A DNA stretch of 64,000 nucleotides from Neobacillus novalis NBRC 102450 (GTDB lineage: Bacteria; Bacillota; Bacilli; Bacillales; Cytobacillaceae). The stretch spans positions 310,001 to 374,000 of the forward strand of contig NZ_BCVP01000009.1 in assembly GCF_001591805.1 (NCBI RefSeq). The letters are read 5' to 3'. Both the position numbers and the translations under genes were made by a program. Every line of letters starts with the position of its first letter. The stretch's first letter is position 1. Positions 1 through 7,330 of this stretch are shown here, in pieces. The notes under the pieces were generated by a model that ran no database searches, had not been told where the DNA came from, and saw only the letters and a list, made by a program, of their open reading frames with translations.

Positions 1-390
1 TTACGTGATATCAAAAAGGAATTTAACACTTCCATGTTGCTGATCACACATGATCTCGGTGTCGTAGCTGAAATGGCTGATTACGTGGTCGTCATGTATG
101 CGGGGAAAGTGGTCGAAGAAGGTCCGGTACTTGAGCTGTTTAAGAATCCGCAGCATCCGTATACAAAAGGGTTGTTAAAGGCTAAACCAGTTATTGGTGA
201 GCGTAAGGACCGGCTCTATACAATCGCTGGACAGGTTCCTAATTTAGTAGATTTGAGCGAGGCTTGTTATTTCGCAGACCGCTGTGAGCATGCAATGGAT
301 ATTTGCCGGGTGAAGCAGCCTGTTTTAACGGAAATGGCTAAAGGACAAAAAACAGCATGCTGGTTATACGAGGACGGTGAAAATCAATGA
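1..390 (+). CDS. Oligopeptide/dipeptide ABC transporter ATP-binding subunit (OppD/DppD type), C-terminal part
   Basis: The frame is open from base 1, so the gene starts upstream of the window. What remains is the end of the nucleotide-binding domain, with the switch histidine in LLITHDLGVVAEMADYVVVM. It is followed by the oligopeptide-transporter C-terminal extension with HPYTKGLL and three cysteines (ACYFADRC, DIC) typical of OppD/DppD. The stop codon overlaps the ATG of the next ATPase gene (ATGA), so the two are translationally coupled as in opp/dpp operons. The protein should energise peptide import at the inner face of the membrane. Substrate specificity cannot be read from this fragment. 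Confidence 0.92.
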   Translation, partial: LRDIKKEFNTSMLLITHDLGVVAEMADYVVVMYAGKVVEEGPVLELFKNPQHPYTKGLLKAKPVIGERKDRLYTIAGQVPNLVDLSEACYFADRCEHAMDICRVKQPVLTEMAKGQKTACWLYEDGENQ

Positions 391-1352
391 GCGAAGCACT
401 TTTAGAAGTTCAAAATCTAAAAAAATATTATTCTGCCTCTAAAGGAATGTTTAAGAAATTTGGCGATTCTGTTAAAGCAGTTGACGGGGTTAGTTTTACA
501 ATTGAAAAGGGCGAAGTATTTGGGCTTGTCGGTGAATCAGGCAGCGGCAAATCGACGATTGGTAAAACAATCTTACGCCTCCATGAGAAGACAGACGGTG
601 ATGTGAAGTTTAAGGGAAAAGACGTCTTTTCATTGTCCAAAAAGGAACTTCGTCAGCTTCGTGTCCAAACGCAGCTTGTTTTTCAAGATCCATTTAGTTC
701 GTTAAATCCACGACTGAGGGTTGGTGATGCAATCGGCGAAGCGATGGTAGAACACGGTCTTGTTTCTAAAAAGGAAGTCCGTGAGCGGGTGCTAGAGGTA
801 ATGGAAAAATGCGGTCTGTCCCCGTTTCATATTGACCGCTATCCGCATGAATTTTCCGGAGGCCAGCGCCAGCGGATCGTCATTGCCCGTGCAATGGCTC
901 TTAATCCGGAGTTTATCGTTATGGATGAACCTGTAGCCGCTCTTGATGTATCGATACAGGCACAAATTATTAATCTATTTAGTGACCTGCAGCGGGAAAA
1001 CGGATTATCCTATTTGTTTATTTCGCATGACTTAAGTGTTGTCGAGCACCTTTGCACGAAAATTGCGATTATGTATTTGGGGAATATCGTGGAATTAGCT
1101 CCAAAGGAAGAGTTATTTGATCATCCCTTGCACCCATATACAAAAGCGCTTCTTTCAGCAATTCCGATTCCAGATCCAACGGCTAAAAGAGAACGAATTA
1201 TATTAACAGGTGATATTCCAAGCCCAATCAATCCGCCTTCAGGCTGTAAGTTCCGGACCAGATGTCCGATGGCTACAGACCTTTGTGCCGAAAAAGCGCC
1301 TGATTACCGTGACGCGGGCGGTGGTCATTTTGTTGCCTGTCATTATGTATAG
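387..1352 (+). CDS. Oligopeptide/dipeptide ABC transporter ATP-binding subunit (OppF/DppF type)
   Basis: A 321-residue ABC ATPase with Walker A GESGSGKST (near residue 50), signature SGGQRQR (near 158), Walker B with EFIVMDEP (near 175) and the switch histidine in LFISHDLSVVEH. The C-terminal oligopeptide extension contains HPYTKALLSAIPIPDP and a CxxxxRCP cysteine region. The ATG overlaps the stop of the preceding OppD-type gene. It is the usual second ATPase of a peptide importer whose permease and binding-protein genes should lie upstream. The next gene is about 90 bp away and unrelated, so this is probably the last gene of the operon. OppF, AppF and DppF cannot be told apart here. Confidence 0.93.
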   Translation: MSEALLEVQNLKKYYSASKGMFKKFGDSVKAVDGVSFTIEKGEVFGLVGESGSGKSTIGKTILRLHEKTDGDVKFKGKDVFSLSKKELRQLRVQTQLVFQDPFSSLNPRLRVGDAIGEAMVEHGLVSKKEVRERVLEVMEKCGLSPFHIDRYPHEFSGGQRQRIVIARAMALNPEFIVMDEPVAALDVSIQAQIINLFSDLQRENGLSYLFISHDLSVVEHLCTKIAIMYLGNIVELAPKEELFDHPLHPYTKALLSAIPIPDPTAKRERIILTGDIPSPINPPSGCKFRTRCPMATDLCAEKAPDYRDAGGGHFVACHYV

Positions 1353-1438
1353 TTTCAAAATAAATAATGGAAAAGGATAAGGACAATATGAAATAATATG
1401 TGGAGAAGTTCAATAGGATTGGAAGGGGAGTGAAAAAA

Positions 1439-2062
1439 ATGAGGATTTTCGATATCTCAAGAAAGCTGGTCAATGGGATGCCCGTTTGGCCGGGAGATAC
1501 CGCTTTTCAATACGAGGTCTCATGGCCAATGGAGGAAAGCGGCTCGGTTAATGTAGGCAGACTGGAATTAAGTACCCACACGGGCACACATGTTGACGCC
1601 CCATTTCACTTTGATAACGGCGGAAAAAGAATCTATGAGCTGGACCTTAATCTTTACATCGGCCCGGCAAGAGTTATTGATTTGCCGCCGGAAATAGAAA
1701 GCATCGGCGTAAAGGAGTTAAAAGATATTGACTTGGATGGGGTCACAAGAGTTTTGTTTCGAACGCTTGCTTGGAAAAACGGTACCGTCTTTCCAGAGAA
1801 AATTCCTCATATTGAACCAGAACTAGCTCCATATTTAGCTAAGAAGGGCATCCGATTAATCGGATTAGATGTTCCTTCCGTTGACCCGATTGACAGCAAA
1901 GAGCTCCCTGCCCATCACAGTTTGAATGCAAACGGGATACACATATTAGAATCACTAATCCTAGATGAGATTGCCCCAGGAGAATACGAACTAATCGCCT
2001 TGCCCCTCCCACTAGTCGATGGAGACGGCAGCCCCGTCCGCGCCATCCTCCGTCAGTGGTAG
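1439..2062 (+). CDS. kynB: Kynurenine formamidase (cyclase family, KynB-like)
   Basis: A 207-residue cyclase-family metal hydrolase. It opens MRIFDISRKLVNGMPVWPGD and carries the metal motif HTGTHVDAPFHF near residue 50. A later LPAHHSLNANGIHILE and the ending PLPLVDGDGSPVRAILR match bacterial arylformamidases. KynB hydrolyses N-formylkynurenine to kynurenine and formate in tryptophan catabolism. A GTG lies upstream at 1400, but ATG 1439 is preferred because GGAAGGGGAGTG sits just before it and the protein then begins as the family does. No kynA or kynU is adjacent, so the physiological substrate is less certain than the fold. Confidence 0.75.
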   Translation: MRIFDISRKLVNGMPVWPGDTAFQYEVSWPMEESGSVNVGRLELSTHTGTHVDAPFHFDNGGKRIYELDLNLYIGPARVIDLPPEIESIGVKELKDIDLDGVTRVLFRTLAWKNGTVFPEKIPHIEPELAPYLAKKGIRLIGLDVPSVDPIDSKELPAHHSLNANGIHILESLILDEIAPGEYELIALPLPLVDGDGSPVRAILRQW

Positions 2063-2079
2063 AAATGGTGAAAAAAATG

Positions 2080-2126
2080 GGTGTCAGGCACCATTTTACA
2101 AATAAAGTAAAATGGTGCCTGACACC
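2080..2126. repeat. Perfect 20-bp inverted repeat with GGTGTCAGGCACC core
   Basis: Arms 2080-2099 and 2107-2126 are exact reverse complements, separated by a 7-nt A/T loop. The core GGTGTCAGGCACC is itself imperfectly palindromic. A single arm of the same sequence occurs again at 42807-42821 right after another stop codon, so it is a dispersed REP-like element. Here it follows the kynB stop and an A/T-rich tract follows it, so it may also terminate kynB. Confidence 0.8.
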
Positions 2127-2141
2127 TTTATAAATTTAGAG

Positions 2142-2173
2142 GCAAAATAGCCCGCTGGGATAATCAGCAGGCT
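2142..2173 (-). terminator. Rho-independent terminator for the 2199-2429 gene
   Basis: On the minus strand the 9-bp stem AGCCTGCTG/CAGCGGGCT (one G-T pair) is followed by a T-containing tract (ATTTTGCC). It lies about 25 bases past the stop of the small minus-strand gene. Confidence 0.65.
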
Positions 2174-2198
2174 AAACAAGGTAAATAAATGCCAGGGG

Positions 2199-2429
2199 TT
2201 AGGCTCGTTTTCTTCTGTAAATTAGCCAATAGCTTCCGAAGCCGACGACTATCAATAAACCAACTGTACCTGGAACAACAAAAGCTTTAAATGAGGGCTC
2301 TTCCGGGACGGCCTTTTTTGTTAGCGAGGATGCATTGTTTATCCCCTTATCTGACTGTTCAGTTGCGAAAACATTCGTCCCTAGTAGAAAAAACAACAGC
2401 GAAGCGATAAGAGAAATCTTCTTAAACAT
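2199..2429 (-). CDS. Small exported single-pass membrane protein, unknown function
   Basis: 76 residues. An N-terminal signal segment (KKISLIASLLFFLLGTNVFA) is followed by a short Ser/Lys-rich stretch, then a C-terminal membrane helix (VPGTVGLLIVVGFGSYWLIY) ending RRKRA. This layout suggests a short extracytoplasmic segment anchored by its C-terminus with a basic cytoplasmic tail, like an LPXTG anchor region without a clear LPXTG. GGGG lies upstream of the ATG and a terminator follows. I do not recognise the family. It is transcribed alone, convergent with kynB. Confidence 0.65.
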   Translation of the reverse strand: MFKKISLIASLLFFLLGTNVFATEQSDKGINNASSLTKKAVPEEPSFKAFVVPGTVGLLIVVGFGSYWLIYRRKRA

Positions 2430-2625
2430 ATTTTCAACCCCGTTATATTGTTATCTTATTTTTGTTCATTTTATCACCATTTCCGCAAGCTAAAATCATT
2501 TTGACATTAATGTTCACAAATCTTTCGAAATTTATTTTTCAAAAATATTACCGGTCTTTTAATGTAAAGCCAGGAAAGCCAACGGTTGGCGCCGCTTTTA
2601 CGGGGATTGTATCTAAACAGCTGAC

Positions 2626-2667
2626 TTGATATAAATCAATTCTTTTCGGAGAAAAAGGTGTTAAAAT
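2626..2667 (+). promoter_or_regulatory. FNR/CRP-type operator and -10 box upstream of the DUF2249 gene
   Basis: TTGAT-ATAA-ATCAA at 2626-2639 has perfect arms of the FNR-type consensus TTGAT-N4-ATCAA. A TAAAAT -10 box lies at 2662-2667. With a transcription start near 2674, the operator centre falls at -41.5, the classical class II activator position. No good -35 box is needed or seen. This arrangement rules out the ATG at 2666, which lies in the -10 box. Confidence 0.6.
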
Positions 2668-2701
2668 GAGCGTAAATTCTAATCAAAGGGGTTCTGTAAT
2701 T

Positions 2702-2950
2702 ATGTTTGAGATTGTTGATAAAAAAGCCGTCATGGATATCCGTGAGCTTGTTGCGAAGGGTGAGCATCCGCGCCGGGAAATATTAAATTTTATAAAAGCA
2801 GCACCTGTTGGCACCATTTTTGAACTCCATTTGCCGCATCGAGGAGAGCCGCTTATCGCCAATTTACAAGCACTCGGAATGAATGTCGTTGTTAACGAAC
2901 TAGAACCAATGCATTTTCGGCTTATGGCAGTAAAACTAAATGAACTTTAA
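2702..2950 (+). CDS. DUF2249 domain protein
   Basis: An 82-residue single-domain protein, MFEIVDKKAVMDIRELVAKG, then EHPRREILNFIKAAPVGTIFEL. It matches the DUF2249 pattern: a D-x-R-E-L beginning, a PxG turn and an end of the type HFRLMAVKL. Members often accompany nitrogen-oxide or low-oxygen metabolism genes, but their biochemistry is poorly known. The start at 2702 is chosen over ATG 2666 because AAAGGGG (2685-2691) precedes it and the earlier ATG lies in the predicted -10 box. A terminator follows directly, so the gene is monocistronic. Oxygen- or NO-responsive control is inferred from the upstream site only. Confidence 0.75.
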   Translation: MFEIVDKKAVMDIRELVAKGEHPRREILNFIKAAPVGTIFELHLPHRGEPLIANLQALGMNVVVNELEPMHFRLMAVKLNEL

Positions 2951-2960
2951 TTTATAAACA

Positions 2961-2984
2961 GCTCGCCAATCGGCGGGTTTTTTT
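2961..2984 (+). terminator. Terminator of the DUF2249 gene
   Basis: Stem CTCGCC/GGCGGG with a 4-nt loop, followed by a run of seven T. Confidence 0.8.
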
Positions 2985-3058
2985 ATTTCTTGATGCAGGT
3001 CAAGGTTTTTGAGGACGATTCCCATTATGATGAAAGAAAAACAAGAGGTGATTTGCTG

Positions 3059-3526
3059 ATGAATGCTACTTGTTTAATTGTATATGCAAGCATGACGGGC
3101 AATACGGAAGAGCTGGCCAGCTTCATCGGAGACGGCATCCAAGCAGCCGGTGCTACTGTCGCGATTAAGGATATCCTTGAGGTAGATGTGCTTGACCTTC
3201 AGGAATATGATGGGATTATTTTAGGAGCTTATACGTGGGGGGATGGAGATTTACCGGATGAATATCTCGATTTCTATGATGAAATGGGCCGATTGAATTT
3301 AACAGGAAAAACGGCTGCGGCCTTCGGATCCTGTGACTCATCTTATGAACATCGCGGCGGTGCTGTAGATATTTTAACTGAGAAATTAGCGGAATTAGGT
3401 GCAGAAGTCGTTCTGGCCGGATTAAAAATTGATCTGGCTCCAACAGAAGCCGAAATAGAACAATGTATCAGCTTCGGTCAAACTTTTGTGGAAAAATCAT
3501 TTCTAACTGAGAGGGGAATTTTGTAA
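3059..3526 (+). CDS. Flavodoxin
   Basis: A 155-residue single-domain flavodoxin. The FMN phosphate loop YASMTGNTEELA lies at about residues 9-20. The isoalloxazine-binding loops are YTWGDGDLPDEYLDFYDEM and FGSCDSSYEHRGGAVD. Start 3059 is preferred to upstream ATGs at 2990 because AAGAGGTGATT precedes it and the protein then begins as flavodoxins do. It is a low-potential electron carrier that can replace ferredoxin, for example when iron is scarce. A probably frameshifted small gene begins two bases after its stop. Confidence 0.9.
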   Translation: MNATCLIVYASMTGNTEELASFIGDGIQAAGATVAIKDILEVDVLDLQEYDGIILGAYTWGDGDLPDEYLDFYDEMGRLNLTGKTAAAFGSCDSSYEHRGGAVDILTEKLAELGAEVVLAGLKIDLAPTEAEIEQCISFGQTFVEKSFLTERGIL

Positions 3527-3527
3527 T

Positions 3528-3736
3528 ATGAGCGTGATGGAATTAGCCTTAAACGAGGTTGCCTGCCGGGTTGTATCGGAAAAATCAAACGCAGGATGCA
3601 AAAGTATAACGGGGTTGAAAAAGTAAAGATCCTATCTGGAAGTGGAAAAATACAAATTAATTTTAATGAAAATATCATTCAATCAGAGGAAATAAATTGC
3701 AACCTTTATAAATTAGCGTTACGAACCTTTGATTAA
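3528..3736 (+). pseudogene. Small HMA-like ORF interrupted by a frameshift
   Basis: An ATG at 3528 has a strong GAGAGGGG ribosome site but its frame stops at 3626 after 32 codons. A second frame, open to TAA 3734-3736, encodes KIKRRMQKYNGVEKVKILSG and continues KIQINFNENIIQSEEI. This resembles the second half of a heavy-metal-associated (HMA) ferredoxin-like fold (GVxxV, then xIxF, then EI). Adding one A to the A-run at 3580-3584 joins the two frames into one 69-residue protein. It is either a sequencing error, a real disruption or a programmed shift. It is probably co-transcribed with flavodoxin and a terminator follows. Confidence 0.5.
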
Positions 3737-3740
3737 CAAG

Positions 3741-3768
3741 AGCTGCTCGTAATGGGCAGTTTTTTTTA
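3741..3768 (+). terminator. Terminator after the flavodoxin unit
   Basis: Stem CTGCTC/GGGCAG followed by nine T (3760-3768). Confidence 0.85.
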
Positions 3769-3949
3769 TGAAAAAACACCTCAATTAAGAACAAATATAT
3801 GCATTTTAATGTAAAATATATATATAATAAAACAATGAACTATTCTCAAAGTCAGCCTTTATATACTCTTAGTGTTCTCAATAATGAACGAATAAATGTG
3901 CTTTAGGATAGAAATAATGGATACTGATAATTCTAATGGAGGTTGAACG

Positions 3950-4249
3950 ATGAGACTTTGTTTATTCCTGCTTATTGCCGGGGTGGTGGATGCGGTCATG
4001 ACCCATCTTGGGATTGTTTCAGGTTTTGTAGAGGAGGGGAACCCAGTAATGAAGTTTTTCATTGCTAAAAGCTGGTCCTATTTCTACCTGATAAAAATCA
4101 TTTTACCGCTAACGCTGCTAGGTTTATTTTACCTTCGACCATTAAAAGGGTGGATTAGAGCGCTTTTGATTTCTACCTGTGTCCTTTATTTCTCTGTCCT
4201 AGTGTATCATATGGTCTGGATGGTTCTCTATTTAAATACCTCATCATGA
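3950..4249 (+). CDS. DUF5658-family small membrane protein
   Basis: 99 residues with about three membrane helices. The first holds the family-like pattern VVDAVMTHLGI, then EEGNPVMKFFI, where an Asp in the first helix and an E-x-NP motif follow each other. Further helices are FYLIKIILPLTLLGLFYL and LLISTCVLYFSVLVYHMVWM. GGAGG lies eight bases before the ATG. The function of the family is unknown. The 180 bp upstream show no other gene. Confidence 0.7.
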   Translation: MRLCLFLLIAGVVDAVMTHLGIVSGFVEEGNPVMKFFIAKSWSYFYLIKIILPLTLLGLFYLRPLKGWIRALLISTCVLYFSVLVYHMVWMVLYLNTSS

Positions 4250-4359
4250 TCCACCAATCTTTCGTTGATAACTAGACACTCCACGGTTATTAAGTTAGTA
4301 TCAATAAGATATGAATATACAAATAATAAGTAAAATGACTATACATAAAGGAGTACATT

Positions 4360-5505
4360 ATGTTAGATAATTTAAAGCCTTTTTTACAGGAAGCATGGCA
4401 AAAGTCAGGATTCGAGCAGCCTACTTCGATTCAAGCAGCTGCAGTCCCGATGATTCTTGACGGAAAAGACCTGATTGCCGAGTCACCGACAGGCACCGGA
4501 AAGACGCTCGCTTATTTACTTCCATTGTTAAATTCGATCGATGCCAATCTGCCATCCTTACAAGCAGTGGTCCTCGCCTCTTCACAAGAGCTAATCATGC
4601 AGGTGTATCAAGAATTCCAAAAATGGTCAGAGGGAAGCAGCATCAGAGGCACTTCGATTATTGGCGGCGCCAACGTCAAACGGCAGTTGGAAAAATTAAA
4701 AAAACGTCCCCAGGTCATTTTTGCTACACCGGGCAGGCTGATTGAGTTAATCAAACAGAAAAAGGTAAAAATGCACGAAGTAAAAATGATTGTTTTGGAT
4801 GAGGGAGACCAGCTCCTGATTTCTGAACACCTTAACACGGTCCAAAGCATTGTAAAATCTACGATGAATGACCGTCAAGTCGTGTTATTTTCGGCAACAA
4901 TGAAACCAGGGATTGAGCAGCAAGCAATCGCCATCACAAAGTCTCCAGAGATTATCCGCATTGAAAGGGATGAGGCAGCCTCTTCCGGAGATGTAGAACA
5001 TATCTATTTCCTGTGCGAACCAAGAGATAAAATCAAGCTTTTAGAAAAAATTACCCGTCTAGATGATAGTAAATCGCTTGCCTTTATTAATGATATTGGT
5101 GAAATCGAAGTTTTTAAAGAAAAGTTTCGTTTTAAAGAGCTTTCGACAGGAATCCTCCATAGCGATATGAAAAAGTTAGAGCGTCAGGCTGCATTAAAGG
5201 CTTTCCGTGAGGGAAAAATGAACATGCTTATTGCTACAGATGTCGCCGCCAGAGGACTTGATATTCAAGGGGTCACCCATGTGGTTCAGATTGATCTTCC
5301 GAAGGATATTTCGCAATATGTCCACCGTGCCGGCAGAACAGGACGGATGGGGGCAGATGGAATCGTCATCTCGCTTGTGACCGAAAGGGAAGAAAGAGAA
5401 CTGAAGACCTATTGCCGCGAGTTAAAGATCCCGCTTCATAAAAGAGTTTTTTATCAAGGGAAAATTGCGGATGAACAACAAAGAAGTAAAAATCTGCGAC
5501 GATAA
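4360..5505 (+). CDS. yfmL: DEAD-box RNA helicase, YfmL-like
   Basis: A compact 381-residue two-RecA-domain helicase without a long C-terminal extension. Visible motifs are FEQPTSIQ (Q motif), SPTGTGKT (motif I), TPGRL (Ib), VLDEGDQ (motif II), FSATM (III) and HRAGRTGRMG (VI). Motif II reads D-E-G-D instead of D-E-A-D. Length and architecture match B. subtilis YfmL, which is linked to 50S ribosome assembly and cold growth. The ribosome site AAAGGAG precedes the ATG and a terminator follows, so it is monocistronic. Confidence 0.8.
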   Translation: MLDNLKPFLQEAWQKSGFEQPTSIQAAAVPMILDGKDLIAESPTGTGKTLAYLLPLLNSIDANLPSLQAVVLASSQELIMQVYQEFQKWSEGSSIRGTSIIGGANVKRQLEKLKKRPQVIFATPGRLIELIKQKKVKMHEVKMIVLDEGDQLLISEHLNTVQSIVKSTMNDRQVVLFSATMKPGIEQQAIAITKSPEIIRIERDEAASSGDVEHIYFLCEPRDKIKLLEKITRLDDSKSLAFINDIGEIEVFKEKFRFKELSTGILHSDMKKLERQAALKAFREGKMNMLIATDVAARGLDIQGVTHVVQIDLPKDISQYVHRAGRTGRMGADGIVISLVTEREERELKTYCRELKIPLHKRVFYQGKIADEQQRSKNLRR

Positions 5506-5511
5506 CACTGA

Positions 5512-5542
5512 GAGCTGTGGAGATATTTCCACGGCCTTTTTT
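5512..5542 (+). terminator. Terminator of the helicase gene
   Basis: Stem GCTGTGGA/TCCACGGC with a short A/T loop, followed by C and six T. Confidence 0.75.
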
Positions 5543-5605
5543 CATGAATAAAAAGGATTTCTCCCGTTTTCCTTGAATAGTTAAGTAAGAAATGGAGGGG
5601 AAACA

Positions 5606-7069
5606 ATGGAAAATCCAAAATTAAAAAAATGGCATGATGAGTGGCTTGAGGAAGCAACAATCAGCGGGCTTCAAGAAAAAATGGAGCGCGGGGAACTTAC
5701 CGCGAAAGAACTGGTCCTGATGTATCTACATAGAATTTCCGCCTACGACAGCGGTCTTCATTCCGTCCTAGAAGTGAATCCGGACGCTCTGCAGATTGCT
5801 GAGGCACTTGATGCTGAACGGAAAGAATCAGGACCACGAAGTCGGGTCCACGGGATTCCAATTTTAATAAAAGATAATATTGATACCCGTGACAAAATGC
5901 ATACAAGTGCCGGCTCCCTTGCCTTAAAAGATTCAATTGCGCTCCAGGATTCGTTTGTAGCCGAGCAATTACGCAAGGCTGGGGCTGTTATTCTGGGAAA
6001 AACAAATATGACCGAGTGGGCAAATTTCATGGCCATTGGAATGAAAAGCGGCTATAGTTCACGCGGCGGACAGGTATTAAATCCGTATGGACCTGGTACG
6101 TTTGATGTCGGCGGCTCAAGCTCAGGCTCCGCCGCTGCGATTGCCGCTAATTTTGCAGCAGCCGCAGTTGGAACGGAAACATCTGGATCGATATTAAATC
6201 CATCCTGCCAGAATTCGTTGGTCGGAATCAAGCCAACAGTGGGCCTGATTAGTAGACGAGGAATCATTCCGATCGCCCATACTCAGGATACCGCAGGGCC
6301 GATGACTAGAACCGTTGAAGATGCCGCAATACTTTTGAATGTTCTGTGTGGAAAAGACAGGCGCGACCCTATCACCAATACAAATCCGTTCGATGGATTC
6401 GACTTTACTGAATTTCTTTTAAAAGATGGTCTTAAAGGAAAACGAATCGGAATCGCTGCAGAAGGATTTATCGAGCTATTAAGTAAGGAAAAACAAACAG
6501 TGGTGGCTGCGGCATTGGAAGTATTAAAAACCTCAGGTGCCGAAGTTATCGAAAATATTGTTATCCCTTCGGCTAAGGCAGCCTGGAAATATGATGTTCT
6601 AACGTATGAATTTAAACCAGACTTAAATGCCTATTTAAGTCAATTGCACTCGTCTATACCTGTAAGAACTTTAGCGGATTTGATTGAGTTTAATAATAGG
6701 GATGAAGAAAAAATGCTAAAGTACGGGCAGGCAGTGCTCCTTAGATCAGAAAAGACGAGCGGAGCATTAACTGAAGCAGCCTATATGAAAGCATTGGAAT
6801 TTGATCTCTATCATGCAACCGAGCAAGGGATCGATTTTGCTCTAGAAAAATATAATCTGGATGTGATTGTTTTTCCTAGTGATGAAGGCTCGCATATCAG
6901 TGCTAAAGCAGGCTATCCGACAGTAGCTGTCCCTGCAGGTTTCACCGCGGGAGGGGAGCCAGTTGGAATTACCTTCGCTGGAACTGCATTTAGTGAACCG
7001 CTGTTAATTCAAACGGCCTATGCGTTTGAGCAAATGACAGCCTTTCGGAAAGCCCCCGTCCTCGAATAG
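5606..7069 (+). CDS. Amidase-signature family hydrolase
   Basis: 487 residues. The Ser-cisSer-Lys catalytic triad of the amidase-signature family is visible as Lys89 (ILIKDNID), cis-Ser171 (VGGSSSGSAAA) and nucleophile Ser195 (GTETSGSI). It is as long as GatA and stand-alone amidases, but no gatB or gatC is adjacent. The N-terminal EEATISGLQEKMERGELTAK matches stand-alone amidases of Bacillus, so a tRNA amidotransferase role is unlikely. The substrate is unknown. The start has GGAGGGGAAACA before ATG. A small basic-protein gene follows 58 bp later and may share its transcript. Confidence 0.85.
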   Translation: MENPKLKKWHDEWLEEATISGLQEKMERGELTAKELVLMYLHRISAYDSGLHSVLEVNPDALQIAEALDAERKESGPRSRVHGIPILIKDNIDTRDKMHTSAGSLALKDSIALQDSFVAEQLRKAGAVILGKTNMTEWANFMAIGMKSGYSSRGGQVLNPYGPGTFDVGGSSSGSAAAIAANFAAAAVGTETSGSILNPSCQNSLVGIKPTVGLISRRGIIPIAHTQDTAGPMTRTVEDAAILLNVLCGKDRRDPITNTNPFDGFDFTEFLLKDGLKGKRIGIAAEGFIELLSKEKQTVVAAALEVLKTSGAEVIENIVIPSAKAAWKYDVLTYEFKPDLNAYLSQLHSSIPVRTLADLIEFNNRDEEKMLKYGQAVLLRSEKTSGALTEAAYMKALEFDLYHATEQGIDFALEKYNLDVIVFPSDEGSHISAKAGYPTVAVPAGFTAGGEPVGITFAGTAFSEPLLIQTAYAFEQMTAFRKAPVLE

Positions 7070-7127
7070 GCTGGCCTGAATTCAAGCATACTATCAATGA
7101 ATTTCTTAGGAAAGGAGATGGGGAGCT

Positions 7128-7262
7128 ATGGGAAGAACGAAACTAGGCAATGCCAATGCCCAGCGTAACAACAACACGAAAAAGCCAATGAAAACAAGTT
7201 CTGAGCTGGTCGAATTTACAACTGGGGAAGATCTAAAACGAAACCGGCCAAACAGTAAATAA
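7128..7262 (+). CDS. Small basic hydrophilic protein, unknown
   Basis: 44 codons beginning MGRTKLGNANAQRNNNTKKP, rich in Asn, Lys, Arg and Thr, with no hydrophobic segment. GGAGATGGGGAG lies just upstream and a strong terminator begins at the stop codon, so it is likely a real gene. Its composition resembles minor spore or nucleic-acid-binding peptides of Bacillus, but I do not recognise a family. Confidence 0.55.
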   Translation: MGRTKLGNANAQRNNNTKKPMKTSSELVEFTTGEDLKRNRPNSK

Positions 7263-7301
7263 CAATGAAACGCCTCCTGCGAGTTGGGAGGCGTTTCATT
7301 G
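7263..7301. terminator. Bidirectional terminator
   Basis: The 15-bp perfect stem CAATGAAACGCCTCC/GGAGGCGTTTCATTG lies between the convergent small basic-protein gene and the Rieske oxidoreductase gene. Confidence 0.85.
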
Positions 7302-7330
7302 TGTTAAATCCATATATACCACTGGCAACC

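Noticed and set aside
2666..2701. Longer start (ATG 2666) for the DUF2249 protein
   Set aside because: It overlaps the predicted -10 box TAAAAT, and a better-placed start with AAAGGGG lies at 2702.
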